A stretch of DNA of 64,000 bases. Source: an uncultured Granulosicoccaceae bacterium. GTDB taxonomy: Bacteria > Pseudomonadota > Gammaproteobacteria > Granulosicoccales > Granulosicoccaceae. Under the pieces are notes generated by a model. It did not search any database. It was not told the origin of the DNA and was given only the letters and a program-made list of their open reading frames with translations. The position numbers and the translations under genes are program-made. Positions 17,485 to 25,833 of this stretch are shown piece by piece. The DNA lies in the NCBI GenBank assembly GCA_938003855.1, contig CALKXD010000147.1:101159-165158 (forward strand). The letters run 5' to 3'. Positions within the stretch are counted from its first letter, which is position 1, and every line of letters starts with the position of its first letter.

Positions 17485-18525
17485 ATGATGACCGATACAA
17501 CGCATCAGCTTGATCATCAAAAACTCGCCCGCTACCTGGAAGCCGAACTCGACGGCTTCCAGGGTCCGCTGACCGCGGAGAAATTCAGCGGCGGGCAATC
17601 CAACCCGACCTACAAGATCACCGCTGCATCCGGTGTTTATGTACTGCGCAAGCAGCCACCGGGGGTTTTACTGAAGTCAGCACATGCCGTTGATCGCGAG
17701 TACCGGGTGATGAAGGCACTGAAGGATACACCGGTACCGGTGCCCGATATGTATCACCTGTGTCGCGATACCGCTGTTACCGGTGCGATGTTTTTTCTAA
17801 TGGAATATAAGCCCGGGCGTACTTTCTGGGACTGCGCTGTACCTGAAGTCACAAAAAGCGAGCGCAGCAGAATCTACGACGAAATAAACCGCGTTCTCAC
17901 CGAATTGCACAGTGTCGATATAGACAGCGTCGGCCTTACCGATTTTGGCCGCCCCGGCAATTATTACGCGCGCCAGTTGAAACGCTGGACGGAGCAATAT
18001 CACGCCTCGCAGTTCGGCGATAACATCTCCGAGATGGATTGGCTGATCGACTGGCTGCACGAGCACCTGCCCGAGGACGATGGTCGGGTAACACTGGTCC
18101 ATGGTGACTACCGACTGGACAACCTGCGCTACCAGCAGGATCAACCAGTCTGTGCCGCCGTACTCGACTGGGAACTGTCAACCCTGGGGCATCCTTTCTC
18201 AGATCTGGCCAACCATTGCATGCAGCAGCGCATGCCAAGCCGGGTAGCGAATATGTCAGGACTTGCCAATGCTGACCTGGCCACGCTTGGCATCCCCAGC
18301 GAAGAAGAATTTATTCAACGCTACTGCGAGCGCACAGGTATAGATAAGATCGACAACTGGACATTCTATTTATCATTCAGCATGTATCGACTTGCGGCAA
18401 TTCTGCAGGGCGTGGCAAAGCGCGGACGCGACGGCAATGCCTCAAGCGAGATGGCTAAGAGCATTCACAAGCATGTCGCACCGCTGGCAAAGATGGCAAA
18501 AGATATTGCTGTTAACGGTGCCTGA
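17485..18525 (+). CDS. Aminoglycoside-phosphotransferase-like kinase, ACAD10/11 N-terminal type (LvaA-like)
   Basis: Small-molecule kinase of the APH fold, 346 residues. ATP-binding region FSGGQSNPTYKIT and YVLRKQPPG (invariant Lys), catalytic loop VHGDYRLDNLRY and metal Asp in LDWELSTLGHP are all intact. The GG-Q-S-N-x-T-Y motif and the V-L-R-K-x-P-P-G stretch mark the group that in animals is fused to acyl-CoA dehydrogenase (ACAD10/11) and in Pseudomonas acts as LvaA, phosphorylating 4-hydroxyacyl-CoA such as 4-hydroxyvaleryl-CoA. Starts at ATG 17485 or 17488, 8 bases after the dehydrogenase stop, so the two form a split two-gene module. Confidence 0.85.
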   Translation: MMTDTTHQLDHQKLARYLEAELDGFQGPLTAEKFSGGQSNPTYKITAASGVYVLRKQPPGVLLKSAHAVDREYRVMKALKDTPVPVPDMYHLCRDTAVTGAMFFLMEYKPGRTFWDCAVPEVTKSERSRIYDEINRVLTELHSVDIDSVGLTDFGRPGNYYARQLKRWTEQYHASQFGDNISEMDWLIDWLHEHLPEDDGRVTLVHGDYRLDNLRYQQDQPVCAAVLDWELSTLGHPFSDLANHCMQQRMPSRVANMSGLANADLATLGIPSEEEFIQRYCERTGIDKIDNWTFYLSFSMYRLAAILQGVAKRGRDGNASSEMAKSIHKHVAPLAKMAKDIAVNGA

Positions 18526-18583
18526 TCCGACAGACTCACAACAAACACCAATCATGCTGTACACCCGACTCTAGAGAACACCG

Positions 18584-19564
18584 ATGAAAGCAATCATTTG
18601 CAAAGACTATGGATCGCTTGATGATCTGACACTGGAAGACACAGCGCCCCCTGTCACCGACCCGCAACAACTGCTGATTAAAGTACTCTCGGCCGGTGTC
18701 AACTTCCCCGATGGTTTGCTGATCAAGGGCCTCTATCAGGTAAAGCCGGACACGCCGTTTATTCCCGGTATGGAGTTGTGTGGCGAGGTGATTGACTGTG
18801 GTGCTGCTACCGATGGATTTGCGATCGGCGACAGGATCATTGCATCCAGCGCTTCCTATGGTGCCTTCGCTGAGCAAGTCGCTATTCCGGCCGCATCTGC
18901 TATCAAGATTCCCGCATCCCTCGATCCGGTACACGCCAGTAACCTGCTGGTGGCGCACGGCACGGCACACCACGCCCTCAAGCAGCGTGCTAATTTAGCC
19001 CGCGGTGAAAACCTGGTGGTACTGGGTGCCGCCGGTGGCACCGGCCTGGCGGCAGTTCAGATCGGCAAAGCAATGGGCGCGAATGTCATAGCCGCCGCCT
19101 CAAGCGACGAAAAACTCGCGCTGGCCAAACGCAATGGCGCCGATGCCACCATCAATTACAGCAATGAGGCAATCAAGGATGCTATCCGCGAGCACACCAA
19201 CGGCAAAGGCGCAGACGTCATCTATGATCCGGTCGGTGGTGACCTGTTCGATTCAAGCGTACGCGCCATGGCACGCAACGGCCGCTACCTGGTGATCGGT
19301 TTTGCCTCAGGCACCATTCCAAAGTTTCCGGTGAATCTGGCGCTGGTCAAAGAATTCAGTGTTGTGGGTGTGTTCTGGGGCACATTCACCCGCAAAGAAC
19401 CCGAAAGCTTCGCCGCCAATATGCAGGAGCTACTGCAATGGCATCAGCAAGGAAGGGTCACGGTGGAAATTGACCGAGTCTTTGACCTCAAAGACACAGC
19501 AGCAGCGTTAAGCTATGTAATGGACCGACAGGTAAAAGGCAAAGTCGCCATCACCATCGGTTAA
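18584..19564 (+). CDS. NADPH:quinone oxidoreductase-like MDR protein
   Basis: 326-residue zinc-free medium-chain reductase of the quinone oxidoreductase/enoyl reductase type. Marks: AGVNFPDGLLIKGLYQ, PFIPGMELCGEV, the NADPH loop LGAAGGTGLAAVQ and DVIYDPVGGDLFD. Last gene of the acyl-CoA operon, 58 bases after the kinase; an enoyl-CoA reductase role in that route is possible but not demonstrable. Convergent with the membrane protein at 19583, only 18 bases away. Confidence 0.85.
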   Translation: MKAIICKDYGSLDDLTLEDTAPPVTDPQQLLIKVLSAGVNFPDGLLIKGLYQVKPDTPFIPGMELCGEVIDCGAATDGFAIGDRIIASSASYGAFAEQVAIPAASAIKIPASLDPVHASNLLVAHGTAHHALKQRANLARGENLVVLGAAGGTGLAAVQIGKAMGANVIAAASSDEKLALAKRNGADATINYSNEAIKDAIREHTNGKGADVIYDPVGGDLFDSSVRAMARNGRYLVIGFASGTIPKFPVNLALVKEFSVVGVFWGTFTRKEPESFAANMQELLQWHQQGRVTVEIDRVFDLKDTAAALSYVMDRQVKGKVAITIG

Positions 19565-19582
19565 TGCGCTTTGCGCAACTCG

Positions 19583-21010
19583 TTAAACTGTGTGACGCCA
19601 GGCGGTGGCAAGCAAAGTAATACACACAGCGCACCATAGAAACATTGCCACCGAAAACAAACCATTCCACTGCCACGACAAGCGCGTGCTGGGTATGCCG
19701 GTGATGCGTCCGAGTATCAGTGGTACGCCACCAAAAGGTGAGGCCGTTAGATTCAAGGCCCACCCCCAACTGAGTGAACACGCAACCAGGTTGGGGTCAG
19801 TTCCCTCAAACGGCAGCGTGGAGTACAGGCCGCCAATCACAGTGACTGTCAATATAGGCGGCAACGCAAGGTTTGACAGCAACGGCACTGACGCCATCAC
19901 CAGCAAATACAACCACGGCTCAGCAACTGAGGTGACGCCGGTTACCTCAGCAAACCACAGGGGGTTGATTAAAGACACGACAATCACACCAATGTAGCCG
20001 GCACTGGCTAAGGTGATTGCCTCCGGTACGCCGGCGGGCACCGACTCACCCGCGATACTGCGCAATCTTGCAAAAAAAGCCCTACTCCCCCCTGCGGTTT
20101 GCTTGTTCTGTACCAGCAACCACAGCCCGGTAACCAGCGGACTGGCAAGCATCAATGCCGGCACAATACGGGACTGTGTAAGCAGAATAGTAAGTACTGA
20201 TAAGGCGAACAGCACCAGGCAGACCAGCCCCAGACGCCGCGCTGATGAAAACGGAAACTGACCGCCGGCGGCGACCACCGGACGATTCTCACCGGCCAAT
20301 GCAACACGCGCAAGCTGACCGGTTTTGCGATCGAGCAACCAGCCAATCAACAACGCGCCCAAGGCCGCAGAAATTCCGTAGAAGCACACCAGTAGCAGGT
20401 TTGCCCCGTCGACGACGCTGACGGTGATCGCCATCGACACTGTGGCGGGTGACCAGGCCACCGTCCACGAAAAACCGCGTATTAATGCCGAAATCTGTCG
20501 TTGCTCACGCCAGTTCACCAGCGCCTCATTACCCGCTGCAATTGATCGCGCACCGCGCTGTATCAACGGCCCCAGCAAGGTCAGTGCACCGAAGTTCAGC
20601 ACCATGCCCAACAACTGGCCACCGCAGTGAATAGCCAGATAGCGCCGACCCGGACTGCGACTGGTCAGATACTCCCCCAGCGTCAGTACTGACGGTGATG
20701 TCACCGCACCATCGCGCAGTAATGTCAGCAGCACCATGAACGCCGTCAGAAAAGCGGCCTGCAGACCCGCGCGTTCAAACAAAGCCAGCGGAGACTCAGA
20801 TAACAGCACCGCTGACACGGTAGCCATAGATGCCAGTGACACCAGCACTTTCTCGCGCAAGGCCAACCGTGGCAGCGCCAATACCAGTACCATCAACAAC
20901 GCTGCAATTGATGCAGTGCCACCCGCGCTACTGTGCAGATGCAAATGCAGCAGCTGAAAAAAACCCACCCCGAGCAGAGAAATAGATATCAGACGCGACG
21001 AGTTGAACAA
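19583..21010 (-). CDS. Polytopic membrane protein of unknown function
   Basis: 475 residues with about 11-12 predicted transmembrane helices and short loops. I do not recognise a family. Notable conserved-looking stretches are FSWTVAWSPATVSMAITVS, where a helix is interrupted by Pro-Ala-Thr as in ion-transporter-type carriers, and a second LNLTASPFGGVPLILGRITG near the C-terminus; this two-fold arrangement is compatible with a transporter with inverted repeats. The start is a TTG at 21010 without a clear ribosome binding site, so the true start may be further in. The adjacent gene (21125, same strand) is also a membrane protein of Gate type; the 114-base spacing leaves joint function open. 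Confidence 0.7.
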   Translation of the reverse strand: MFNSSRLISISLLGVGFFQLLHLHLHSSAGGTASIAALLMVLVLALPRLALREKVLVSLASMATVSAVLLSESPLALFERAGLQAAFLTAFMVLLTLLRDGAVTSPSVLTLGEYLTSRSPGRRYLAIHCGGQLLGMVLNFGALTLLGPLIQRGARSIAAGNEALVNWREQRQISALIRGFSWTVAWSPATVSMAITVSVVDGANLLLVCFYGISAALGALLIGWLLDRKTGQLARVALAGENRPVVAAGGQFPFSSARRLGLVCLVLFALSVLTILLTQSRIVPALMLASPLVTGLWLLVQNKQTAGGSRAFFARLRSIAGESVPAGVPEAITLASAGYIGVIVVSLINPLWFAEVTGVTSVAEPWLYLLVMASVPLLSNLALPPILTVTVIGGLYSTLPFEGTDPNLVACSLSWGWALNLTASPFGGVPLILGRITGIPSTRLSWQWNGLFSVAMFLWCAVCITLLATAWRHTV

Positions 21011-21124
21011 GACAATAACAGCGCTGGTTGGACCGTGTGAGTTTTACCATAAGTGACCGGCTGGCAGATAACAAGCAGACTGGTCTCTGTCGAGTGGTCT
21101 GTTACGTCCGCGGAACACCCGGGG

Positions 21125-22096
21125 CTAAACCGTGTGCGGGTTTTTCCTGGTATAAAGTCGCGACACCACCGCCATTAGCACCAGTGCAAAAATCACCCGG
21201 GCCCATAGCGCACCGGACAGATGCGCACCAAGCAAGAGAACCAGAATAGTATCGTCGATCAAACTATGACAAACACCGAGAAAGCATACGGCCAAAAACG
21301 CATCCCGCACATCAACAGATCCGGACTCTATATCTTTCACCAGCAGTCCGGCGCCAAAACTCAGACCCAGCGTCAAGCCAATGATGGTTATGTTGGCTGC
21401 ACTGCGACTCACACCAATGAGCCTCAACAGTGGCACCACTGCAATAGTCAGCAGCGTCTCTATACCCAGCGCACGGATAATGCGCAGCAGTACAATAAGA
21501 GACAGGATAATAAAAAAGATACTCACTAGCGCCACCAGTTGATTCACCAGCCAGGCCAGCAGACTGGCATCAACCGGCTCCGGATTCCACAGCAGATCAT
21601 TCGGCTGCTGCAGCCAACCGGTCCTGGTATAAATTAAGTTAAGCAGTGCCCCCAGAACAAAAGCACCGCCTACCCGCGACAACAAGGTCAGCCACCACGG
21701 CACTCCCGCTCTGCGCGCCACTGCGCCTTCGACCGGTATTGAATGGCTTAAGAGCATCAGGGTACCAAGCACCGTGACCTGAGCGACAGACAGCGGTTGC
21801 TCCGCTGCGATGGTGAAAAAAACAATCACCCCGGTATAGATATTGGTAAATAACGTCGCTGCCCACACCACGCTGATCGCCTCGGGCAATCCCAATACGC
21901 CCATCAATGGCGCCAGAGCCTTGCCAATAAGAACCACCATGCCCAGTTCTTCCAGTACCTTAACCAGTATGATCACCGGCACCATTATTTTCAGCAGAGT
22001 GGTATACACCGAAAAAGATTCAGTAAGTACCTCATGACACAGCGAGGTAACCTTCACGACGAACGCCGGTGGTGTTTTTTCGTCAATCGATGACAC
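21125..22096 (-). CDS. Nucleoside-recognition (Gate) domain membrane protein
   Basis: 323-residue inner-membrane protein with two Gate (nucleoside recognition) modules. First module about residues 30-140 (ISVVWAATLFTNIYTGVIVFFT), second about 225-310 (ANITIIGLTLGLSFGAGLLVKDI and FLGVCHSLIDDTILVLLLG). Similar proteins occur as spore-maturation A/B-like and YjiH-like carriers of uncertain substrate. Start is GTG with GAG seven bases upstream. GC content and codon use look like the surroundings. Confidence 0.75.
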   Translation of the reverse strand: MSSIDEKTPPAFVVKVTSLCHEVLTESFSVYTTLLKIMVPVIILVKVLEELGMVVLIGKALAPLMGVLGLPEAISVVWAATLFTNIYTGVIVFFTIAAEQPLSVAQVTVLGTLMLLSHSIPVEGAVARRAGVPWWLTLLSRVGGAFVLGALLNLIYTRTGWLQQPNDLLWNPEPVDASLLAWLVNQLVALVSIFFIILSLIVLLRIIRALGIETLLTIAVVPLLRLIGVSRSAANITIIGLTLGLSFGAGLLVKDIESGSVDVRDAFLAVCFLGVCHSLIDDTILVLLLGAHLSGALWARVIFALVLMAVVSRLYTRKNPHTV

Positions 22097-22197
22097 GAAA
22101 TTCTCGACAAGCTTTAGCGATAAGATGGCAGGCGGGCAACAAGCCAGTGGCCATTATAACTACCCACAGCAACGCCGATTGACTTTTACCGGGACGA

Positions 22198-22893
22198 TCA
22201 GTCTGGTGTACCCGCGGGCCCTGACAGATAACGACGCACATTATCCTGAAGCTCTGCCATCGCCGGATCCTCAAAACCAAGCTGATGCAGATTCTCCACC
22301 AGCTGAAAGAGATACTCGCAATTGCGTCCGAACGACCCTTCGGCGGTGGCTATATGCCTGACCATTGTTGCCATATCCAACCCCCCGCAAAAGCGCTCAT
22401 GCGCAGGGTCAACGACAAAAGCCAGCACCTTCACACGCCTGCCGGAGTTATCGGCAACTTGCGCATCGACCCAGGTGGGTTGATACACATAGGACATCAT
22501 CTCACGGCGAAACAGAATATCCATTTCGGTATCGAGGTTGGTCGCATCGATGCGATAGGCCAGACCATTACTGGTCCCTCCCGGCTCCAGCCCGAGCATC
22601 AGTCCGGGGTTTTCTGCACTTCCACGGCCCAGCACCGTCCAAAAGCAAAAGCTTCTATGGAACCCCGCAACCATGCACTTTACTGTATCCGCATAATGCA
22701 GAGCCGGGTTCCAGATAAGGGAACCATAGGCATACACCCAGACTTCATCCAGCGACGGCGCTTCGGCGAGGGTCCTGGCAATATGGTCTGCGCGCTCATC
22801 ATCGGGCATCAAGCGCATGCTACCGGGCTTACTGCGGGCCAGTCGGGTGATATGGCCATCCAGTATCGCTTGTCGGTTAAGCTCTTCAGACAC
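22198..22893 (-). CDS. chaC: ChaC-like gamma-glutamylcyclotransferase
   Basis: 231-residue protein of the ChaC family, which cleaves glutathione to 5-oxoproline and Cys-Gly in the cytosol. The substrate loop VYAYGSLIWNP is diagnostic, and the catalytic Glu sits in LFRREMMSYVYQPTW (about residue 130). AFVVDPAHERFCG and the C-terminal helix with LGFEDPAMAEL also fit. Length is normal. The start is GTG at 22893 with no good ribosome binding site. It stands 101 bases from the Gate protein, same strand. Confidence 0.88.
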   Translation of the reverse strand: MSEELNRQAILDGHITRLARSKPGSMRLMPDDERADHIARTLAEAPSLDEVWVYAYGSLIWNPALHYADTVKCMVAGFHRSFCFWTVLGRGSAENPGLMLGLEPGGTSNGLAYRIDATNLDTEMDILFRREMMSYVYQPTWVDAQVADNSGRRVKVLAFVVDPAHERFCGGLDMATMVRHIATAEGSFGRNCEYLFQLVENLHQLGFEDPAMAELQDNVRRYLSGPAGTPD

Positions 22894-23020
22894 TATTTTC
22901 AGTCAGGACACAAAGAGGTGATTAATCTAGAATCTACCGGGAAACAACGATAAACCGGCCACACGGCTGACCGCGCCCCTGCATTGCAGGCATTGTCCAC
23001 AGTGACAGCCTGACGCCGTT

Positions 23021-24040
23021 TTACTCAGGCACAGCACTGACCTGCAGCAACAGCTTGCCATTGTTTTTTCCTTCAAATAACTTGTTGATCACGGTTGGCA
23101 GTGTCTCGAAGCCCTCGTCGATATCCATTTTATATTTAATCCGGCCATCCATCATCCACTTACCCAGATCACTGAGCGCATCGCGGCTGCGATGCACATA
23201 GTCGAGCACCAGAAAGCCTTCGATTTTTGCACGCTTTGAGATAAGCGCCGCCAGGTTGTGTACACCGGGGCCGGGTTCAGTGGCGGCGTATTCAGAGATG
23301 TATCCGCACAGCGGAATTCTGGCGCCAACATTTAGCAGGCCCAGCGCCATGTCGAGTGTTTTACCCCCCACATTCTCAAAGCACACGTCGATCCCTTTCG
23401 GGCAGGCCTGCTTGAGTTGCGCATAGGCATTGGCATCCCGGTAGTTGATCGCCTCATCAATACCCAGATCATCCTTAAGCCAGCGGCATTTATCTTCCGA
23501 ACCGGCAAGTCCGATCACACGCATGCCCTTTATTTTACCAATCTGGCACACAACCGAGCCTACCGCACCGGCCGCAGCCGACACGAGCAAGGTCTCGCCT
23601 TTTTCGGGCTTACCCACTTCCAGCAAACCGAAATAAGCGGTGATGCCCGTCATCCCCAACGGCCCCATGTACGCGGGCAACGGCAGGCCGCTTTTCGAGG
23701 GTACTTGCGAAAAACCACGCCCATCGGTAATCACGTGCGTCTGCCAGCCAGTCATACCCTGCACCACATCGCCCTCTTTAAAGGCAGGATTGCGGCTTTT
23801 GATCACCACGCCCATACCGAGGCTTCGCATCACCTCGCCTTTCTTAACCGCGGGCAGATAGGTGTCCATCTGTGCCCACATGCGCTGGGTCGGATCAAGC
23901 GACAAATAAATCACCCTCACCAGAAACTGCTCATCAGTCAGCTCCGGAATCATGACTTCCTTGAGTTGAAAATCCTGCTGCGTGAATAGTCCGTTAGGGC
24001 GCTGGGCCAGCAACCACTGCTTATTCATTTTATCGTTCAC
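23021..24040 (-). CDS. NADP-dependent oxidoreductase, CurA/prostaglandin-reductase-like MDR
   Basis: 339-residue zinc-free MDR enzyme of the leukotriene B4 dehydrogenase/YncB (CurA) group, which reduce alkenals and enones with NADPH. Typical sequence: YLSLDPTQRMW, GMTGITAYFGLLEVGKPEKGE, the NADPH loop SAAAGAVGSVVCQIGK, CFENVGGKTLD and NLAALISKRAKIEGFLV. Start is GTG at 24040, close after GGTGAG; an ATG at 24028 lacks a site. Third quinone-reductase-like MDR in the window. Confidence 0.87.
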   Translation of the reverse strand: MNDKMNKQWLLAQRPNGLFTQQDFQLKEVMIPELTDEQFLVRVIYLSLDPTQRMWAQMDTYLPAVKKGEVMRSLGMGVVIKSRNPAFKEGDVVQGMTGWQTHVITDGRGFSQVPSKSGLPLPAYMGPLGMTGITAYFGLLEVGKPEKGETLLVSAAAGAVGSVVCQIGKIKGMRVIGLAGSEDKCRWLKDDLGIDEAINYRDANAYAQLKQACPKGIDVCFENVGGKTLDMALGLLNVGARIPLCGYISEYAATEPGPGVHNLAALISKRAKIEGFLVLDYVHRSRDALSDLGKWMMDGRIKYKMDIDEGFETLPTVINKLFEGKNNGKLLLQVSAVPE

Positions 24041-24420
24041 AGACTCACCGAAAGTTGGGTTCTACAGAGCTTGATATTAACCGATCTATGCGGCGTTCAG
24101 CAGCGCGACTTTCCATCACAGGCCACGCGGCCACCTGCAGGAGCCACCGGCAGTGACACCAAACCGGGGGCATTTTGCGATCATATGTCGCCACAGACAG
24201 CCCTGGCGTCACTTTCGGCAGTCACAATCCGCAAGCCTTGAAGGTTAGCAATAGGTAATAAAGCAACGGACAATTTCTTCATCACCGCATCAGTGATTGA
24301 TCAGGTCAGGCCGTCAAATTCCATTCGCGGCCCCGGCATGTAATACAATCGGTCTCTGCCCGCCGGGCGCGCACCACAACGCGACGGCCGAACCCGCCAC
24401 TGAACGACGAGTACTACGCG
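24041..24420. other. Intergenic region without a recognisable gene
   Basis: 380 bases between divergent starts of the MDR reductase (minus) and folKP (plus). No convincing small coding frame, tRNA or strong hairpin. It must hold the promoters of both genes; TACAAT about 80 bases before folKP is a possible minus-10 without a good partner. Confidence 0.5.
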
Positions 24421-25698
24421 ATGAAGATCTATCTTGGCCTGGGGTCTAACCTCGGAGATCGAAAGGCGAATCTGCGCCAGGCTATCGCTGAGCTGCAACA
24501 GCGCGGTGTCGCACTGTTGCGGGCTTCCCCGGCCATAGAAACCCCTGCGCTGCTGCCCGATGACGCCCCCTGGGAATGGAATCAGCCGTTTTTAAATATG
24601 GCCATCCATTGCGAGACTGACTTTACCCCGGAGCAACTGAGAACGCATATCGGCGAGATTCAAAATAAGCTCGGCAGAGAAAATAGATCCCGCTGGTCAC
24701 CGCGCCCGATGGACATCGATATTCTGTTGTGGGGCAATGAAATCATTCAGACCGACTCTCTGACTATCCCGCATCGCGACCTGCACCTGAGGCACTTTGT
24801 CCTGACCCCGATGATCGCCCTCGCCCCGACCCTTAAAATACCCGGTAATGGCAACAAAACTCTGCTGGAGTGGTCACTGTCGCTGCCACATCATATACCT
24901 CTGTGGATGGGTATCGTTAATATCACCCCCGATTCCTTCTCAGACGGTGGCAGGCACCATGATCCGCAGGCTGCCGCCAGGACCATAGATGCGATGGCGG
25001 AGCATGGCTGCAACATTCTGGATATCGGCGGCGAATCGACACGGCCCAACGCCGACACTATAGATGAAGACACAGAGTGGGCCCGCATCGCACCGGTGCT
25101 GGAATATATTCAGCACAAATGGCAGGACGATATACTGCGCCCGCAAGTCAGCGTCGACACACGCAACGCAGCCATCGCCCGGCAGGCCATCGACAGTGGC
25201 GCTGACTTCATCAACGACGTCAGTGGTCTGACCACACCCGCCATGCTCGAACTCGCCGCCGACAGCGATTGCCAGTGGATTGCCATGCACAGCCTGAGTG
25301 TGCCGGCCGACCCGAACATCGTCATCGCCCCCGAGCTGGACCCGGTGGCCGAAGTTTGCCGCTGGATTGAATCCAGCGCCGAGCAATGGGATAAAGCCGG
25401 AATCGCGATGCACAAGCTGATTGTTGACCCCGGTATCGGCTTCGGTAAAAACCCGTTGCAGTCATTAAAGCTGTTGCAACAGGTGGCACGCTACCGCAAA
25501 TACGGTGTGCGGTTGCTGGTGGGACACTCTCGAAAATCCTTCATGAAGCAGTTTACCGGCCCCACCACCCACGAACGCGATATGGCAACTATCGGTGCGG
25601 CAATGCAACTGTGTCAGCAGGGTGTTGATATCCTGCGCGTACACAATATACCGGATCATCTGGCAGCCTACCGCGGCTGGTCGCATCTGGCCGAATAG
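24421..25698 (+). CDS. folKP: Fused HPPK-DHPS (folK-folP), folate synthesis
   Basis: 425-residue bifunctional folate enzyme. Residues 1-160 are 6-hydroxymethyl-7,8-dihydropterin pyrophosphokinase: LGLGSNLGDR, NQPFLNMAI and the signature RWSPRPMDIDILLWG. Residues about 163-425 are dihydropteroate synthase: MGIVNITPDSFSDGG, DIGGESTRPNA, SVDTRNAAIA, INDVSG, DPGIGFGK and LLVGHSRKSFM. The pterin passes from the first to the second active site. In most Gammaproteobacteria the two genes are separate; the fused form is known from Francisella and a few others and from eukaryotes. The junction is short (about PHHIPLW) with no spare linker. No frameshift is needed, so fusion is real. The sulfonamide-binding SRKS loop is conventional. 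Confidence 0.95.
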   Translation: MKIYLGLGSNLGDRKANLRQAIAELQQRGVALLRASPAIETPALLPDDAPWEWNQPFLNMAIHCETDFTPEQLRTHIGEIQNKLGRENRSRWSPRPMDIDILLWGNEIIQTDSLTIPHRDLHLRHFVLTPMIALAPTLKIPGNGNKTLLEWSLSLPHHIPLWMGIVNITPDSFSDGGRHHDPQAAARTIDAMAEHGCNILDIGGESTRPNADTIDEDTEWARIAPVLEYIQHKWQDDILRPQVSVDTRNAAIARQAIDSGADFINDVSGLTTPAMLELAADSDCQWIAMHSLSVPADPNIVIAPELDPVAEVCRWIESSAEQWDKAGIAMHKLIVDPGIGFGKNPLQSLKLLQQVARYRKYGVRLLVGHSRKSFMKQFTGPTTHERDMATIGAAMQLCQQGVDILRVHNIPDHLAAYRGWSHLAE

Positions 25699-25833
25699 TT
25701 TCGGCAGTCGCGCATCCTCAAAGCGTCTCCGGACTGACTGGCCGGTCGACTTTATCAGAGTGAAGTGATACTAATGACTGACGCGGGTGGCAACACCGCC
25801 CACCGGTTTATCAGCATCAATCTGAGAGGATAT

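Noticed and set aside
24301..24498. 65-codon frame antisense to the folKP start
   Set aside because: Overlaps the conserved HPPK N-terminus and has no recognisable sequence.
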